From Viridibacillus arenosi (GTDB taxonomy: Bacteria; Bacillota; Bacilli; Bacillales_A; Planococcaceae): 64,000 bases of DNA. The stretch lies in the NCBI RefSeq assembly GCF_001955655.1, contig NZ_MSPW01000001.1, positions 496,001-560,000 on the forward strand. The letters are read 5' to 3'. This document shows, one piece after another, positions 17,633 through 30,368 of the stretch. The stretch's first letter is position 1. Every line of letters starts with the position of its first letter. Both the position numbers and the translations under genes were made by a program. The notes below the pieces were generated by a model that had not been told where the DNA came from, made no database searches, and was given only the letters and a program-made list of their open reading frames with translations.

Positions 17633-17661
17633 ATGATAGCACAGTATAGCCCGAAATGCAA
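17633..17661 (-). promoter_or_regulatory. SigA-type promoter of the rimP-nusA-infB operon
   Basis: Minus strand: -35 TTGCAT (17656-17661), 17-nt spacer, extended -10 TGCTATCAT with TATCAT at 17633-17638. It lies directly after the polC stop codon. Confidence 0.75.
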
Positions 17662-17668
17662 ATAAACC

Positions 17669-20600
17669 CTAGAACAGAGAGAGTTGGTTAGCATCTGGCA
17701 TACCTTCTAAACAACCAAGTTTATCCATATATTCGATCAATGTTTTTGATACACGTCCACGTTGTTGCAAATCCTCTTTTGATAAGAACTCGCCATCTTC
17801 TCGAGCTTTAACAATAGCAAACGCTACGTTGTTACCAAGACCTGGAATTGCATTGAAAGGAGGGATTAAACTATCCCCATCAATCACAAATTCCGTTGCT
17901 TTAGAACGATACAAATCTACCTTTTGGAAATGATAACCACGTTCGCACATTTCTAAAGAAAGCTCAAGGACAGTTAGCAAACTTTTTTCCTTCGTAGAAG
18001 CTTCTAACCCTTTTGCATCAATTTCATCAATTTTTGACTTAATCATTTGTGAACCATTCACCATCGCGATAAGATCGAAGTCTGAAGCACGCACACTAAA
18101 GTATGCACAATAATAAAGAATTGGTAAATGTACTTTAAAATATGCAATACGCACTGCCATTAATACATATGCAGCAGCATGGGCTTTTGGGAACATGTAT
18201 TTAATTTTCTTACATGAATCAATGTACCACCCAGGCACTTTATTAGCTTTCATTTCTGCTTCAAATTCTTCTGATAAACCTTTCCCTTTACGCACTGACT
18301 CCATAATTTTAAAGGCCAATGACGGCTCCAACCCTTGATAGATTAGATACACCATAATATCATCACGACAGCCTATAACTTCAGATAATACACATGTACC
18401 ATTTTGGATTAATTCACTAGCGTTCCCTAACCAAACATCAGTACCGTGAGATAGTCCAGAAATTTGGACAAGCTCTGAAAATGTCGACGGTTTCGTTTCT
18501 TCTAACATTTGACGAACAAATCGTGTACCAAACTCAGGAATACCCAAAGTACCTGTTTTACAGTTGATTTGCTCAGCTGTAACACCTAATGACTCTGGTC
18601 CATTGAAAATTTGCATAACCTCTACGTCATCAGTAGGAATTGTTTTGGGATCAATTCCTGATAAATCTTGTAGCATACGAATAACTGTCGGATCATCATG
18701 TCCAAGTATGTCTAGTTTTAATACGTTATCATGGATTGAGTGGAAGTCGAAATGGGTTGTTTTCCATTCAGAATCCTGTGCATCTGCTGGAAACTGAATC
18801 GGCGAAAAATCGTAAATATCCATATAATCAGGTACTACGATAATACCGCCTGGATGTTGCCCTGTTGTTCGTTTAACACCCGTACACCCTTGTACAAGTC
18901 TGTCTACTTCTGCACCACGGAAATTTAAGTTATTGTCACTTGCATAACCTTTTACATATCCATATGCAGTTTTCTCTGCGACCGTACCAATTGTTCCCGC
19001 GCGATACACATACTCTTCGCCAAATAATACTTTCGTATAGTTGTGGGCTTGTGGTTGATATTCACCACTAAAGTTAAGGTCGATATCTGGAACTTTATCT
19101 CCTTTAAATCCAAGGAAAGTTTCGAATGGAATGTCGTGACCATCTTTTTGATAGGGCGTACCACATTCAGAACAATCCTTATTCGGGAGGTCAAAGCCTG
19201 ACCCAACAGAACCGTCGTCAAAAAATTCTGCATGCTGGCAATTTGGACATACATAGTGTGGAGGTAAAGGATTTACTTCGGTAATTTCCATCATTGTTGC
19301 AACAAGTGACGAACCTACCGACCCCCTCGAACCTACCAAGTAACCATCATTTAATGATTTCTTCACAAGTTTATGTGAAATTAAATATATAACAGCAAAT
19401 CCATGGCCAATAATCGATTTTAATTCTTTCTCAAGACGTGCTTCTACAACCTCAGGTAAGTTGGGTCCGTAAATAGAATGAGCCATATCATAACTCATAT
19501 TACGTACTTCTTCGTCTGCACCCTCAATTTTAGGTGTATAAAGATCATCTTTTACCGGTTTCACATCGCCAATCATATTAGCAATTTTCTGAGGGTTCGT
19601 TACAACAATCTCTTTTGCAATATCGTCACCTAAAAAAGCAAATGCATCTAGCATTTCATTAGTAGTGCGGAAATGCACTTTTGGTAATGTATGACGATTC
19701 AATGGGTTTGCCCCACCTTGTGAACGGATTAAAATTTGACGGAATATAGCATCATTTTCATTTAAATAATGAACATTGCCTGTTGCCACAACAGGCTTAT
19801 CTAATTTTTTTCCTAACTTGACAATTTTACGGATTATATCTTCTAAGTTCCATTCATCACGTACAAGTTCACTATCAATCAAATGTGAATATACAGCCTT
19901 TGGATGTACTTCTAAATAATCGTAGAATTTTGCAACTTGTTCTGCTTCTTCCATTGATTTTTGCATAACAGTTGTGAAAACTTCACCTTTATCGCAAGCT
20001 GAACCGATAATTAATCCTTCTCGGTACTTCGTTAACATTGAACGTGTAAGACGCGGGACACGGTAAAAAGTTTGCGTATGTGAAAAGCTAATAAGTTTAA
20101 AGAAATTCTTCAGACCGACATTATCAGTTGCTAAAATTGTACAGTGTGTAGGTCGAGCTCGTTTGTATGAGTCGCCTCCACCGATATTTTTGTTGAAATC
20201 ATCGTGATATTTAATACCTTTTTCATCTGCTTCTTTTAAGAGATGTAAAAGTAGAAATCCTGTAGCTTCCGTATCATAAATTGCACGGTGATGTTGTGTT
20301 AATTCTATATTGAACTTTTTACATAAAGAATTTAATCTGTGATTCTTCATTTCTGGGTGTAAGAAACGTGCAAGCTCCAATGTATCAATAACCGGATGAT
20401 TCTTCTCATCAATTCCTGCTTTTTTATAAGCTTCATATAAGAAACCTATATCAAATGAAGCATTGTGAGCAACAACAATTCCATCACCAATAAAATCATG
20501 GAATTTCTTTATCATATCCACAACTTCTGGTGCATTTCTAACCATATCATCTGTAATACCTGTTAGTTCGATCGTTGTTGCAGAAAGAGGATGATGAGGA

Positions 20601-22003
20601 TTTGCAAAACTCTCGAATTTATCGACAACTTCACCATTAACGATTCTAACTGCAGCAAGCTCGATAATCGTGTCGTATGCAGCTGATAATCCAGTTGTTT
20701 CTACGTCAAAGACAACAAATGTATCCGTTTCAAGGAGGCGATGCTGTTCATCATATGCAATAGGTACACCGTCATCTACTAGATTGGCTTCTAATCCGTA
20801 TAAAATTTTTATACCGTGCTTCTTACCCGCATTATAGGCATCTGGGAATGATTGAGCAACAGCATGATCTGTAATTGCAATTGCCGGATGTCCCCATTTA
20901 GCTGCTTGAGCAACAAGATCACCAACAGATGTAACGGCGTCCATTTGACTCATTGGAGTATGAAGATGTAGTTCGACACGCTTTTCACCTTCTGGAGCAG
21001 TATCTTTACGTAAGATAGGCTTTATTTCCATAATATCTTGTGCCATAACAATTAGATCACGAACAAATGTATCATTTTGAACGGAGCCTCGTGCCTTCAC
21101 CCACATACCCTTTTTAGCCTGTTGCATAAGTGCAGCATCCTCTTTATCTCGTGAGAACATTTTAACTAAAATGGAATCAGTATAGTCGGTAATTTTCAAA
21201 GTCAGTAGCGATCGACCACTACGTAACTCTTTTACTTCTGCATCGAAAACAAATCCTTCAATCGTGATACGTCGTTCTTCATCTTGAATTTGTTGAATTT
21301 CCATCATTGCCTCATCTGGCTTTATAGGAATCCCCAGTTGGAATGGTCGGTCTGATACGTCTACACCACTTGGATTATCGTTGCGTTCTTTTTCACGCTT
21401 TTGCATATCTTCGACGGCTTTTTTTGCAAAAGCTTCCTCTTCTATACGGCGTTGTTCTAAAAATGCAAGTTGCGCTTCTGCTAATGCTTCAGTTGATTCA
21501 TTAAGTTGAAAATCAATTGGCATATGCGGGAATCCATAGGTTTCATAAGCGTCCGCTATGATCTCTGTGTACTTTTTCTTAAGAGTCATCATTTCTAGCT
21601 CTTGTTGACAAGTGATCATCATTTTCTGACCATTCCATTCAGGCAGTTGTTTCACTAAACCTTCTCGCAATGGCGGGGATAGTTCATCTATGTCTTCAAT
21701 CACTTTTAGCCAATAATCTGTTACTAATTCCTTTGAAATTGTTTGTTGCGGAGCTTTAATATCCAATTCAATTTGAGCAATTTGCGAAAATGCCTTTGTT
21801 AAGCGTGTTTCAAATTCGCGATACACACCAAATGGTAGAATCGCAGGTAATTTGAGAGAAAATCGCCAAACGCGTTCTTTTTTGTGTACGGTCATTCTAG
21901 CTAATTCAGCAGCATTAAAATAAGGCATATATACGTCTTCTGTTAAATCAATTTGTTGGAGCAGTAGTTGAAATTTCAACTTTGCGTCTTGCTCGTTTGT
22001 CAT
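17669..22003 (-). CDS. polC: DNA polymerase III alpha subunit, Gram-positive PolC type
   Basis: Main replicative polymerase, 1444 aa, the usual PolC length. Order: N-terminal domain and OB fold (about 230-330), PHP domain split by the exonuclease (HLHTPMS near 345), DEDD 3'-5' exonuclease (FDVETTGLS near 430, [17 protein letters not shown]), zinc-binding CPNC/CSEC cluster (about 918-950), and polymerase palm with PDIDLNFS (about 972-979). The reading frame is intact. Start ATG 22003 after GGTAGGTGGGATA. The proS terminator lies only 18 nt upstream, so it needs readthrough or a promoter inside proS. Confidence 0.97.
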   Translation of the reverse strand: MTNEQDAKLKFQLLLQQIDLTEDVYMPYFNAAELARMTVHKKERVWRFSLKLPAILPFGVYREFETRLTKAFSQIAQIELDIKAPQQTISKELVTDYWLKVIEDIDELSPPLREGLVKQLPEWNGQKMMITCQQELEMMTLKKKYTEIIADAYETYGFPHMPIDFQLNESTEALAEAQLAFLEQRRIEEEAFAKKAVEDMQKREKERNDNPSGVDVSDRPFQLGIPIKPDEAMMEIQQIQDEERRITIEGFVFDAEVKELRSGRSLLTLKITDYTDSILVKMFSRDKEDAALMQQAKKGMWVKARGSVQNDTFVRDLIVMAQDIMEIKPILRKDTAPEGEKRVELHLHTPMSQMDAVTSVGDLVAQAAKWGHPAIAITDHAVAQSFPDAYNAGKKHGIKILYGLEANLVDDGVPIAYDEQHRLLETDTFVVFDVETTGLSAAYDTIIELAAVRIVNGEVVDKFESFANPHHPLSATTIELTGITDDMVRNAPEVVDMIKKFHDFIGDGIVVAHNASFDIGFLYEAYKKAGIDEKNHPVIDTLELARFLHPEMKNHRLNSLCKKFNIELTQHHRAIYDTEATGFLLLHLLKEADEKGIKYHDDFNKNIGGGDSYKRARPTHCTILATDNVGLKNFFKLISFSHTQTFYRVPRLTRSMLTKYREGLIIGSACDKGEVFTTVMQKSMEEAEQVAKFYDYLEVHPKAVYSHLIDSELVRDEWNLEDIIRKIVKLGKKLDKPVVATGNVHYLNENDAIFRQILIRSQGGANPLNRHTLPKVHFRTTNEMLDAFAFLGDDIAKEIVVTNPQKIANMIGDVKPVKDDLYTPKIEGADEEVRNMSYDMAHSIYGPNLPEVVEARLEKELKSIIGHGFAVIYLISHKLVKKSLNDGYLVGSRGSVGSSLVATMMEITEVNPLPPHYVCPNCQHAEFFDDGSVGSGFDLPNKDCSECGTPYQKDGHDIPFETFLGFKGDKVPDIDLNFSGEYQPQAHNYTKVLFGEEYVYRAGTIGTVAEKTAYGYVKGYASDNNLNFRGAEVDRLVQGCTGVKRTTGQHPGGIIVVPDYMDIYDFSPIQFPADAQDSEWKTTHFDFHSIHDNVLKLDILGHDDPTVIRMLQDLSGIDPKTIPTDDVEVMQIFNGPESLGVTAEQINCKTGTLGIPEFGTRFVRQMLEETKPSTFSELVQISGLSHGTDVWLGNASELIQNGTCVLSEVIGCRDDIMVYLIYQGLEPSLAFKIMESVRKGKGLSEEFEAEMKANKVPGWYIDSCKKIKYMFPKAHAAAYVLMAVRIAYFKVHLPILYYCAYFSVRASDFDLIAMVNGSQMIKSKIDEIDAKGLEASTKEKSLLTVLELSLEMCERGYHFQKVDLYRSKATEFVIDGDSLIPPFNAIPGLGNNVAFAIVKAREDGEFLSKEDLQQRGRVSKTLIEYMDKLGCLEGMPDANQLSLF

Positions 22004-22021
22004 TATCCCACCTACCTTCTG

Positions 22022-22054
22022 TAAAAAAAGAAAAGAAGTACATTAAAGTACTTC
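22022..22054 (-). terminator. Rho-independent terminator of proS
   Basis: Perfect 7-bp stem GAAGTAC / GTACTTC (arms 22048-22054 and 22035-22041 on the minus strand), followed by TTTTCTTTTTTT. The stem is short, so readthrough into polC is plausible. Confidence 0.75.
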
Positions 22055-22075
22055 CCCCTTTTGACTCATTCAACA

Positions 22076-23782
22076 TTACTCAGCGTGAAAAAAGTTATTC
22101 AAACGATCGACTAACTCTTCTTTAGCCCATTCGAAAGTTTCGCCAGACTGTCTAAATTTCACTTCTAAAATACCTTCTGAAGCTTTTTTACCAATTGTAA
22201 CACGTACTGGTAAACCGATTAAATCTGCATCTGCGAATTTAACTCCTGCACGCTCTTTACGATCATCATAAAGCACATCATAGCGATATGATTGCAACAA
22301 TTTGTACGTTTCTTCAGTTAAGTTCTTTTGTGCCTCATCTTTTTCATTCACTGAAATCAAGTGAATATCATAAGGAGCAATTTGTTTTGGCCAAACAAAG
22401 CCATAGCTATCTTGGAATTGTTCTGCAACTGCAGCTACCAGGCGAGACACACCGATACCATAACAACCCATGATAAATGATTGAGCTCGTCCATTCTCAT
22501 CCAGGAAAGTTGCTTTCATAGAGTCACTGTATGTTGTACCTAGTTTGAATACATGCCCAACTTCAATACCCTCAGCAAATTTAATTGTGCCCTTTCCGTC
22601 TGGAGATGGGTCGCCAATTTGAATAAAGCGTAAATCTTCAAAACGATCAATTGCAAAGTCACGGCCTGGATTTACATTAATATAGTGGAAACCGTCTTCA
22701 TTTGCACCACATACACCGTTACGGATAGATTTGATTGCATTATCCGCAACCACTTTTACATTAATAGGAAGTTTTACAGGTCCCAAAGAACCAACATGAC
22801 TACCTAGTAAATCAAAGATAACTTTGTCATCTGCTAACTCAACAGATTGTGCATCCAGTGCGTTTTTTAATTTAATATCGTTGATTTCATGATCTCCACG
22901 AGCTAATACAACAACTAGGTCGTCATCTACATTAAATACTAATGATTTAATACAAGATTCAGGTGATACTTTTAAGAATTCAACAATCTCATCGATTGAC
23001 TTCTGGTCAGGTGTAGAAACTTTTTCAAGTTCTTTCATATCTTCATTTGAATGACTATACTCTACGTTTACTTCAGCCATTTCAATATTTGCAGCAAAAC
23101 TTGATTCATCAGAGAACGCAATTGTATCTTCTCCAATTTCAGATAACACCATAAATTCGTGTGTATCTTTACCGCCTATTGAACCTGAATCTGCGATAAC
23201 TGCACGGAAGTTTAAGCCAAGTCGAGTGAAAATATTCGTATAAGCTTTTACCATATCATTATATGTTTCATCTAAACTTTCACGTGTAGCATGGAATGAA
23301 TATGCATCTTTCATAACAAATTCACGACCACGTAATAAACCAAAACGAGGGCGCTTTTCATCACGGAATTTATTTTGAATTTGATAAAGTGTTAATGGTA
23401 ATTTTTTGTAAGATTTTACTTCATCACGCACTAAAGAAGTAATAACTTCTTCGTGTGTAGCTCCTAATGCAAAATCACGGTTATGACGGTCTTTTAAACG
23501 CATTAACTCTGGACCATATGCTTCCCAACGTCCTGTTTCTTGCCAAAGCTCAGCTTGCTGTAAAGCAGGCATTAACAATTCGACAGCATCGATTGCTTCC
23601 ATTTCCTCGCGAACAATTTGCTCTATTTTTTTAAGTACTTTTGTAGCTAGTGGTAAGTATGAATAGACACCACTTGTATTTTGACGAATAAAACCTGCAC
23701 GTAATAATAGCTGATGAGACTTAACGTCAGCATCAGCAGGTATTTCACGTAAGGTTGGGATAAATGTTTTGCTTTGTTTCAT
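22076..23782 (-). CDS. proS: Prolyl-tRNA synthetase (bacterial type with editing domain)
   Basis: Class II synthetase of 568 aa. Catalytic motif 2 is seen in [17 protein letters not shown], followed by a YbaK-like trans-editing insertion (about 225-405), class II motif 3 in [15 protein letters not shown], and the anticodon-binding domain ([23 protein letters not shown]). Start set at ATG 23782 ([13 protein letters not shown]) with AAAGGTG upstream; an in-frame GTG at 23791 overlaps that site. Confidence 0.96.
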   Translation of the reverse strand: MKQSKTFIPTLREIPADADVKSHQLLLRAGFIRQNTSGVYSYLPLATKVLKKIEQIVREEMEAIDAVELLMPALQQAELWQETGRWEAYGPELMRLKDRHNRDFALGATHEEVITSLVRDEVKSYKKLPLTLYQIQNKFRDEKRPRFGLLRGREFVMKDAYSFHATRESLDETYNDMVKAYTNIFTRLGLNFRAVIADSGSIGGKDTHEFMVLSEIGEDTIAFSDESSFAANIEMAEVNVEYSHSNEDMKELEKVSTPDQKSIDEIVEFLKVSPESCIKSLVFNVDDDLVVVLARGDHEINDIKLKNALDAQSVELADDKVIFDLLGSHVGSLGPVKLPINVKVVADNAIKSIRNGVCGANEDGFHYINVNPGRDFAIDRFEDLRFIQIGDPSPDGKGTIKFAEGIEVGHVFKLGTTYSDSMKATFLDENGRAQSFIMGCYGIGVSRLVAAVAEQFQDSYGFVWPKQIAPYDIHLISVNEKDEAQKNLTEETYKLLQSYRYDVLYDDRKERAGVKFADADLIGLPVRVTIGKKASEGILEVKFRQSGETFEWAKEELVDRLNNFFHAE

Positions 23783-23818
23783 AAAAACCACACCTTTTGC
23801 GTTATTTATAATTATTTA

Positions 23819-25078
23819 TTAAAAGAAAAATCTTTGAATATCGTTCCAAGTAACGACAATCATTAAAATCATTAACAACATAATACCAACAAAATGCACC
23901 ATGCCTTCTTTTTGACGATCAACCGGTTTGCCACGTATAGCTTCAAAACCGAAGAATAATAGGCGTCCACCATCTAAAGCTGGTAGAGGTAATAAATTCA
24001 TGATTCCTAGGTTGATACTTAAAATAGCTGCCCAGTTCATGACATTTGTCCACCCGTATTTAGCTACCTCTTCAGTTGCTTTGTATATACCAACAGGACC
24101 AGATAATGCATCTAGTGTAAATTTACCAGTTACAAGCATACCTAATAGTTCAAAGATTTTCATTGTCCATGTATACGTTTGCTCCACACCATACGAGAAT
24201 GCTTTTAGTGGATTTTTTTCCATCGGACTTGAATATTGTACACCTATTTGTCCCATTTTTTGTTCATTTACTACAACTTCTTTTGGTGTTAGTGTAATTT
24301 GCGCTTTTTCTTCACCACGTTGTACATCCAAGGTCATTTCTTTTTTCGGGCTATTTTGAATAGCTTCAGATAATTCTTGCCAACTGTCAATCGCTTTGCC
24401 ATTAATAGCCGTAACGACATCCCCTTTAGCGATACCCGCCGCTTGAGCTGGACTACCTTTTACTACATCAGCAATAACAGGCTCATTTGTTGGAATTCCC
24501 TGAACTAGTCCAATAACAATGAATATTATGCATGAAAGGATAAAGTTAAATAATGGCCCTGCAAAAATCGTCATTGCACGTTTACCTAATGATTTTGAAT
24601 TAAACTGACGATCATAAGGAGCAATAATTGTTTCCGTGCCATTTTCATTAATAACTGCATCACGCGCTACATCATAACGCACAAGTTTTTCATCTTCGTC
24701 ATAGCCTTCAATCCACAATTCCTTTTGTAGATCCGCCTTTTCAACTTCCAAAAATAACATGTCCGGTAGTTGCTTATTTTGATTTAAAACAATTTTTTCG
24801 ATTTCATCTTTGTCATTCAGTTGCATACCGATTCTATAACCAGGTTGTAATTCGATATTGTCCATATCGTCTCCAGCCATTCGTACATAACCACCAAGTG
24901 GAAGTAATCGAATAGTATACAATGTTTCACCTTTTGTAATCCCTAAAATTTTAGGACCAAAGCCGATTGCAAATTCTCTAACTAAAATACCTGAACGTTT
25001 CGCAAAAATAAAGTGACCGAGCTCATGAAAAAATACAATTGAGCCGAACACTACTATGAATGCAATGATTGATTGCAT
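23819..25078 (-). CDS. rseP: Site-2 protease RseP/RasP
   Basis: Membrane zinc metalloprotease that cleaves anti-sigma factors and signal peptides within the bilayer. The 419-aa protein shows HELGH at 18-22 in the first membrane helix, a PDZ domain (about 200-285; GSPAQAAGIAKGDVVTAINGK), and the second metal motif LPLPALDGGRLLF near 371. At least four hydrophobic helices are visible. It is the B. subtilis rasP orthologue (SigW pathway) by position between dxr and proS. Confidence 0.94.
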   Translation of the reverse strand: MQSIIAFIVVFGSIVFFHELGHFIFAKRSGILVREFAIGFGPKILGITKGETLYTIRLLPLGGYVRMAGDDMDNIELQPGYRIGMQLNDKDEIEKIVLNQNKQLPDMLFLEVEKADLQKELWIEGYDEDEKLVRYDVARDAVINENGTETIIAPYDRQFNSKSLGKRAMTIFAGPLFNFILSCIIFIVIGLVQGIPTNEPVIADVVKGSPAQAAGIAKGDVVTAINGKAIDSWQELSEAIQNSPKKEMTLDVQRGEEKAQITLTPKEVVVNEQKMGQIGVQYSSPMEKNPLKAFSYGVEQTYTWTMKIFELLGMLVTGKFTLDALSGPVGIYKATEEVAKYGWTNVMNWAAILSINLGIMNLLPLPALDGGRLLFFGFEAIRGKPVDRQKEGMVHFVGIMLLMILMIVVTWNDIQRFFF

Positions 25079-25125
25079 GGAATCCCACCTTCTTCAGCTT
25101 GAAAAAATATCATTCAATCCTGTAG

Positions 25126-26271
25126 TTATTTTATCATGCTTTGAACTGATTTTCTCGTTTCTTTGTCTACGTGTAAAATAGTTTCTAAATCAGGTTGTAA
25201 AATGTTCACGTGTTTGTCCATAATTCTTTCAATAAGATCTTCAATTTCCAAGAATTTAATCTTTTCTTGCAAAAAAGCTCCAACAGCTGCTTCATTTGCC
25301 GCATTCATGGCTGTAAGAATTGTCCCTCCCATTCGACCTGCTTTATATGCGAAATCAAGGCAGCGGAAACGTTGTAAATCTACATTTTCAAAATGTAATT
25401 GAGATATTTTCGCCAAATCAAGACGTTCTGCGGTTGAACGTGGTAAACGCTCAGGATAACTAAGAGCATATTGAATTGGTGTTCGCATATCAGGTGTACC
25501 TAGTTGAGCCATAATACTAGTATCATGATATTCAACCATTGAGTGAATAATACTTTCTCTATGTATTAACACGTCAATATTATCATAATCCACATCATAT
25601 AACACTGCCGCTTCAATGACTTCAAGTCCTTTATTCATCAATGTTGCTGAATCAATTGTAATTTTGGCTCCCATTGACCAGTTCGGATGATTTAACGCCT
25701 CTTTTATAGTTACGTTTTTTAAATCTTCACGCGTTTGATCGCGGAAACTACCACCAGAAGCAGTTAATATTAAACGTGAAATGTCTTTTCGGTTCTCGCC
25801 GTGCATCGATTGCCATAAAGCTGAATGTTCACTATCTACTGGTAAAATTGCCACACCATGTTTTTTAGCTTCCGACATTACTATATGACCGGCAGTAACT
25901 AATGTTTCTTTATTAGCAATGGCAATATTCTTCTTAGCTTTAATCGCAGCTAATGTTGGTTCTAATCCAACACTACCTAATACTGCGTTGACCAACACAT
26001 CAGCTTCAGGGCAAGTAGCTACGTCTAGTAAGCCTTGTGCACCAAAAACAAAATCAGTTTTCGGAAACTCTTTTTGCAATGCAACTGCATCTTCAGCCAA
26101 TTGCACTGATACGATAAGAGGTTTAAATTCCTTTACAATTTCACGTGTTTTTTCGATATTTTTCCCTGCAGAGAAGGCTACAAGTTGAAACGAATCTTTA
26201 TGGTCCTTCACAATATCTAACGTTTGAATACCAATAGATCCTGTTGCGCCTAGTAAACTAATTGATTTCAT
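25126..26271 (-). CDS. dxr: 1-deoxy-D-xylulose 5-phosphate reductoisomerase
   Basis: Second enzyme of the MEP isoprenoid pathway, 381 aa. NADPH-binding motif [16 protein letters not shown] at the N-terminus, metal-binding [10 protein letters not shown], active-site TASGGSFRD and [22 protein letters not shown]. Start set at ATG 26271 (MKSISLLG) after AAGGAG; an in-frame start at 26292 overlaps the cdsA stop without a Shine-Dalgarno. With uppS and cdsA it forms a lipid/isoprenoid block. Confidence 0.95.
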   Translation of the reverse strand: MKSISLLGATGSIGIQTLDIVKDHKDSFQLVAFSAGKNIEKTREIVKEFKPLIVSVQLAEDAVALQKEFPKTDFVFGAQGLLDVATCPEADVLVNAVLGSVGLEPTLAAIKAKKNIAIANKETLVTAGHIVMSEAKKHGVAILPVDSEHSALWQSMHGENRKDISRLILTASGGSFRDQTREDLKNVTIKEALNHPNWSMGAKITIDSATLMNKGLEVIEAAVLYDVDYDNIDVLIHRESIIHSMVEYHDTSIMAQLGTPDMRTPIQYALSYPERLPRSTAERLDLAKISQLHFENVDLQRFRCLDFAYKAGRMGGTILTAMNAANEAAVGAFLQEKIKFLEIEDLIERIMDKHVNILQPDLETILHVDKETRKSVQSMIK

Positions 26272-26288
26272 CAAAATATTCTCCTTCT

Positions 26289-27083
26289 TCATCCAACAAA
26301 GTGCAAGAAATGCAACAATGGTAATACAAATAATAAACTATCAAAACGGTCTAAAATACCGCCATGTCCAGGTAATATTTTACCGGAGTCCTTTACATCA
26401 TAATGACGTTTAATCGCTGATTCTACTAAATCGCCCAATTGACCGAAAATAGAAGCAATAACCGTTACAATAATTAAAGTGACATATGTTGTTTCAATAC
26501 CAACAATCAGTTGGAATAGTATTGCAAAGACAATAGCGGTAACAATCCCGCCTACAAATCCTTCAATTGTCTTATTTGGTGAAATTTCTGGCCACAATTT
26601 GTTTTTTCCAAGCTTGCGCCCTACAAAATAAGCACCTGAGTCAGTTGTCCACACGATAACCAAGGCATAGATAACATATTCTAACCCTTCCATTCGTGTT
26701 TCAATCAAATAATGGAAACCCATACCTACATAAAGCACACTAATAATAACAAACCCTACTTCATCATAGGTGAACTTGTTTTTAATTAGCACTGTATAAA
26801 TTAGTAATAGAATAGCACCTAAAAATAGAAATTCCATTTTCGAATAAGATGTTACTTCTAAAACTTTTGCCTCCCAATCATTTGGCATTAGCAAAATAAA
26901 CATTGTTAGTAATGTTAGAATGCCTTGTACTGAAAATAGCGATATACCCTTCATTCGTAAAATTTCATACAGACCAACTGCTGCCATCGCATATACTAAT
27001 AACGAAAATGGAAGTCCTCCCAAAACAACAAATGGTATAAATAACGCAGCAGCAATGACGCCTGTGATAATACGCTGTTTCAC
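26289..27083 (-). CDS. cdsA: Phosphatidate cytidylyltransferase
   Basis: Makes CDP-diacylglycerol from phosphatidate and CTP, the entry to all phospholipids. The 264-aa protein is very hydrophobic (about eight membrane segments) and carries the CDS signature [18 protein letters not shown]...DRFDS near the C-terminus. It follows uppS by 3 nt. Confidence 0.95.
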   Translation of the reverse strand: MKQRIITGVIAAALFIPFVVLGGLPFSLLVYAMAAVGLYEILRMKGISLFSVQGILTLLTMFILLMPNDWEAKVLEVTSYSKMEFLFLGAILLLIYTVLIKNKFTYDEVGFVIISVLYVGMGFHYLIETRMEGLEYVIYALVIVWTTDSGAYFVGRKLGKNKLWPEISPNKTIEGFVGGIVTAIVFAILFQLIVGIETTYVTLIIVTVIASIFGQLGDLVESAIKRHYDVKDSGKILPGHGGILDRFDSLLFVLPLLHFLHFVG

Positions 27084-27086
27084 GTT

Positions 27087-27872
27087 TTATTCCCCTTTCA
27101 ATCCTCCGTATCGACGATTACGTTTTTGATAATCGTTCACCGCATCTAAAAGTGAATGTTCGTCAAAATCCGGCCAGAGCGTGTCAGTAAAACAAAATTC
27201 AGTATATGCTAGCTGCCAAAGCATAAAATTACTCAAACGAATCTCTCCGCTTGTACGAATTAATAAATCAGGTTCTGGTAACTCACTAGTCATTAAATGC
27301 GTTGAAATACTATCTTCTGTAATATCTTCCAATGCAATTTCACCATCTTGAGCTTTCTGAACTAATTGTTGTACCGCTGATACTATCTCAGAACGGCTAC
27401 CATAATTTAGTGCAAAATTTAATACCATCCCTGTATTTTTTTCCGTATCTTTCATCGCTTTTTTTACAGCATTTTGTGTATGTTCAGGAAGAGAGTCCAT
27501 TTCTCCAATCATAGCGATTCGAATATTCAGTTCCATGAGTTCGGGTAAAAATGAAGTTAAAAATTCCTCAGGTAAGCGCATTAAAAATTCTACTTCCATT
27601 TTAGGTCGCTTCCAATTTTCAGTTGAGAAAGCATACAAAGTAAGAGCCTTCACGCCAATCGCATTTGCAGCCCTTGTAATTTTACGAACATTTTTCATAC
27701 CTTCATGGTGACCAGCTACACGTGGCATTGCACGTTTTTTTGCCCAACGACCGTTACCATCCATAATAATAGCAATGTGTTTGGGCACAATTTCTCCAGT
27801 CATATCTGAAATTCGTTCCTGTAAATTTCGATTTTGTTTATCTGATTTTCTCCATACGAGTTTATTCAACAT
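27087..27872 (-). CDS. uppS: Undecaprenyl diphosphate synthase (cis-prenyltransferase)
   Basis: Synthesises the C55 lipid carrier for cell wall polymers from FPP and IPP. The 261-aa protein has the catalytic Asp38 in IMDGNGRWAKKR, TLYAFSTENWKRP, and RTSGEIRLSNFMLWQ followed by AYTEF. ATG 27872 after GGAGGATTCTAA. A candidate -10 (TATGAT) lies upstream but lacks a matching -35. Confidence 0.96.
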   Translation of the reverse strand: MLNKLVWRKSDKQNRNLQERISDMTGEIVPKHIAIIMDGNGRWAKKRAMPRVAGHHEGMKNVRKITRAANAIGVKALTLYAFSTENWKRPKMEVEFLMRLPEEFLTSFLPELMELNIRIAMIGEMDSLPEHTQNAVKKAMKDTEKNTGMVLNFALNYGSRSEIVSAVQQLVQKAQDGEIALEDITEDSISTHLMTSELPEPDLLIRTSGEIRLSNFMLWQLAYTEFCFTDTLWPDFDEHSLLDAVNDYQKRNRRYGGLKGE

Positions 27873-27956
27873 TTAGAATCCTCCACTAGCTTACAAATCG
27901 GAACGTATACTTCATCTATCATATCAAAAATAAGAATTCTTTTCCTTAATCTTGTT

Positions 27957-27992
27957 TAAAAAAAAGACGTCCCCTTAGTTAGGACGTCTTTT
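27957..27992 (-). terminator. Rho-independent terminator of frr
   Basis: Perfect 11-bp stem AAAAGACGTCC / GGACGTCTTTT (arms 27982-27992 and 27962-27972) followed by a run of eight T residues on the minus strand. Confidence 0.93.
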
Positions 27993-28012
27993 AGAAAACA
28001 AGGTTCTTGAAA

Positions 28013-28569
28013 TTAAACTGCCATTATTTCTTTCTCTTTTTCTTTAGCAAGTTCATCAACTTTTACAATGCTTTCGTCTGTAGCCTTTTGGACATCATCA
28101 GCATAGCCGCGTAAATCGTCTTCTGTAATATCGCCATTTTTTTCGAGCTTTTTGAAATCCTCATTTGCATCACGACGCACGTTACGAATTGCAACTTTAG
28201 CATCTTCAGCAGACTTTTTAACGACTTTAACAAGTTCTTTACGGCGCTCTTCAGTTAATGCAGGGATTGCTAAACGAATTACATTCCCATCATTAGTTGG
28301 TGTAATACCAATATCTGATTTCATTAGTGCTTTTTCGATATCACCTAGAACTGTTTTGTCATATGGTTGAATTACTAAAAGACGAGCTTCAGGAACAGAT
28401 ATACCTGCTAATTGATTAATTAGTGTTGGTGCACCGTAATATTCAACTGAAATTCGGTCTAATAGTGAAGCGTTCGCACGTCCAGCACGAATTGAAGCTA
28501 GTTCGCGAGAATACGCGTTGATTGTTTTTGTCATTTTCTCATTCGCTTGAGTCATCACTTCTTTAGGCA

Positions 28570-28570
<1 letters not shown>
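28013..28570 (-). CDS. frr: Ribosome recycling factor
   Basis: Releases 70S ribosomes after termination together with EF-G. 185 aa, the family length, with [38 protein letters not shown] and the C-terminal [15 protein letters not shown]. Start codon overlaps the pyrH stop (TAATG); AGGAGG lies inside pyrH. Confidence 0.97.
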
Positions 28571-29307
<737 letters not shown>

Positions 29308-29324
29308 TCATACTTTTTTCTTGA

Positions 29325-29355
29325 AAAATAGGGAACACGAAAAGCTGTGCTCCCT
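29325..29355 (-). terminator. Probable terminator of tsf
   Basis: Stem AGGGAGCAC / GTGTTCCCT with one G-U pair (arms 29347-29355 and 29330-29338), followed by ATTTTTC on the minus strand, 26 nt past the tsf stop. Confidence 0.75.
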
Positions 29356-29381
29356 AGTCTGATATATTAAATGTGTAATAA

Positions 29382-30266
29382 TTAGTTACCTTTAACTTGG
29401 TTCATTACTTCTTCAGCAAAGTTGTCTTCGCGTTTTTCAATACCTTCGCCCACTTCATAGCGTACGAATGATTTTAAAGTACCGCCAGCAGCTTTAACGA
29501 AATCGCCAACTTTTTGGTCTGGGTTTTTAACGAATGGTTGGTCAAGAACACAGATTTCTTCGAAGTATTTACGTAGACGGCCTTCAACCATTTTAGCTAC
29601 GATATTTTCTGGTTTACCTTCGTTAAGAGCTTGTTCAGTTAATACTTTACGCTCGTGATCGATTTCTTCTTGAGAAATTTGGTCATGAGTAATGTATTTA
29701 GGATTTAAAGCTGCAACGTGCATAGCTACGTCTTTAGCGACTGAAGAATCAGTTGTTCCTTCAACTACAGTTAATACGCCGATACGACCGCCCATGTGTA
29801 GGTATGGTCCGAATGAGTCAGCGTCAGTTTTTGTAGCGATTTCAAAACGACGAAGAGTGATTTTTTCACCAATTTTAGCAATCGCATTTGAAATGTGATC
29901 CGCTACTGTTAAACCGTTTTCCATAGTAGATTCTAAAGCCACTTCAACTGAAGCAGGTTTAGTAGCTAGAAGGTAAGCTGCTAATTCTTTTACAAGAACT
30001 TGGAAGCCTTCGTTTTTAGCTACGAAGTCAGTTTCAGCATTTACTTCAACTAGTACAGCTTCGTTTCCTTCTTCTAAAATGAAAGTTGTACCTTCAGCTG
30101 CAATACGATCTGCTTTTTTAGCTGCAGAAGAAAGACCTTTTTCACGTAGGAAGTCGATTGCTGCGTCCATATCTCCGTCTACTTGTACTAATGCTTTTTT
30201 ACAATCCATCATACCGGCACCAGTTTTTTCGCGTAATTCTTTTACCATTTGTGCAGTTACTGCCAT
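29382..30266 (-). CDS. tsf: Elongation factor Ts
   Basis: Nucleotide exchange factor for EF-Tu, 294 aa. Signature [18 protein letters not shown] at the N-terminus and [16 protein letters not shown] in the core. AAGGAGG precedes the ATG. A weak promoter-like sequence (TTGAGA, 18 nt, CATGAT) lies between the rpsB terminator and tsf; I do not list it separately. Confidence 0.97.
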   Translation of the reverse strand: MAVTAQMVKELREKTGAGMMDCKKALVQVDGDMDAAIDFLREKGLSSAAKKADRIAAEGTTFILEEGNEAVLVEVNAETDFVAKNEGFQVLVKELAAYLLATKPASVEVALESTMENGLTVADHISNAIAKIGEKITLRRFEIATKTDADSFGPYLHMGGRIGVLTVVEGTTDSSVAKDVAMHVAALNPKYITHDQISQEEIDHERKVLTEQALNEGKPENIVAKMVEGRLRKYFEEICVLDQPFVKNPDQKVGDFVKAAGGTLKSFVRYEVGEGIEKREDNFAEEVMNQVKGN

Positions 30267-30314
30267 TGTTAGTTCCTCCTTGTGTAATCATGTTATGAAT
30301 TTTTTTGTTTTCTC

Positions 30315-30351
30315 AAAAAAAGGCGATAAGAGGGTTTAGCCGCTTATCACC
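30315..30351 (-). terminator. Rho-independent terminator of rpsB
   Basis: Stem GGTGATAAG / CTTATCGCC with one G-U pair (arms 30343-30351 and 30322-30330), 12-nt loop, then seven T residues on the minus strand. Confidence 0.85.
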
Positions 30352-30368
30352 TGTTTCTTACTTGTGAA

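Noticed and set aside
27873-27956. Possible promoter of uppS (TATGAT)
   Set aside because: No acceptable -35 at 16-18 nt and no extended TG; left as a remark.
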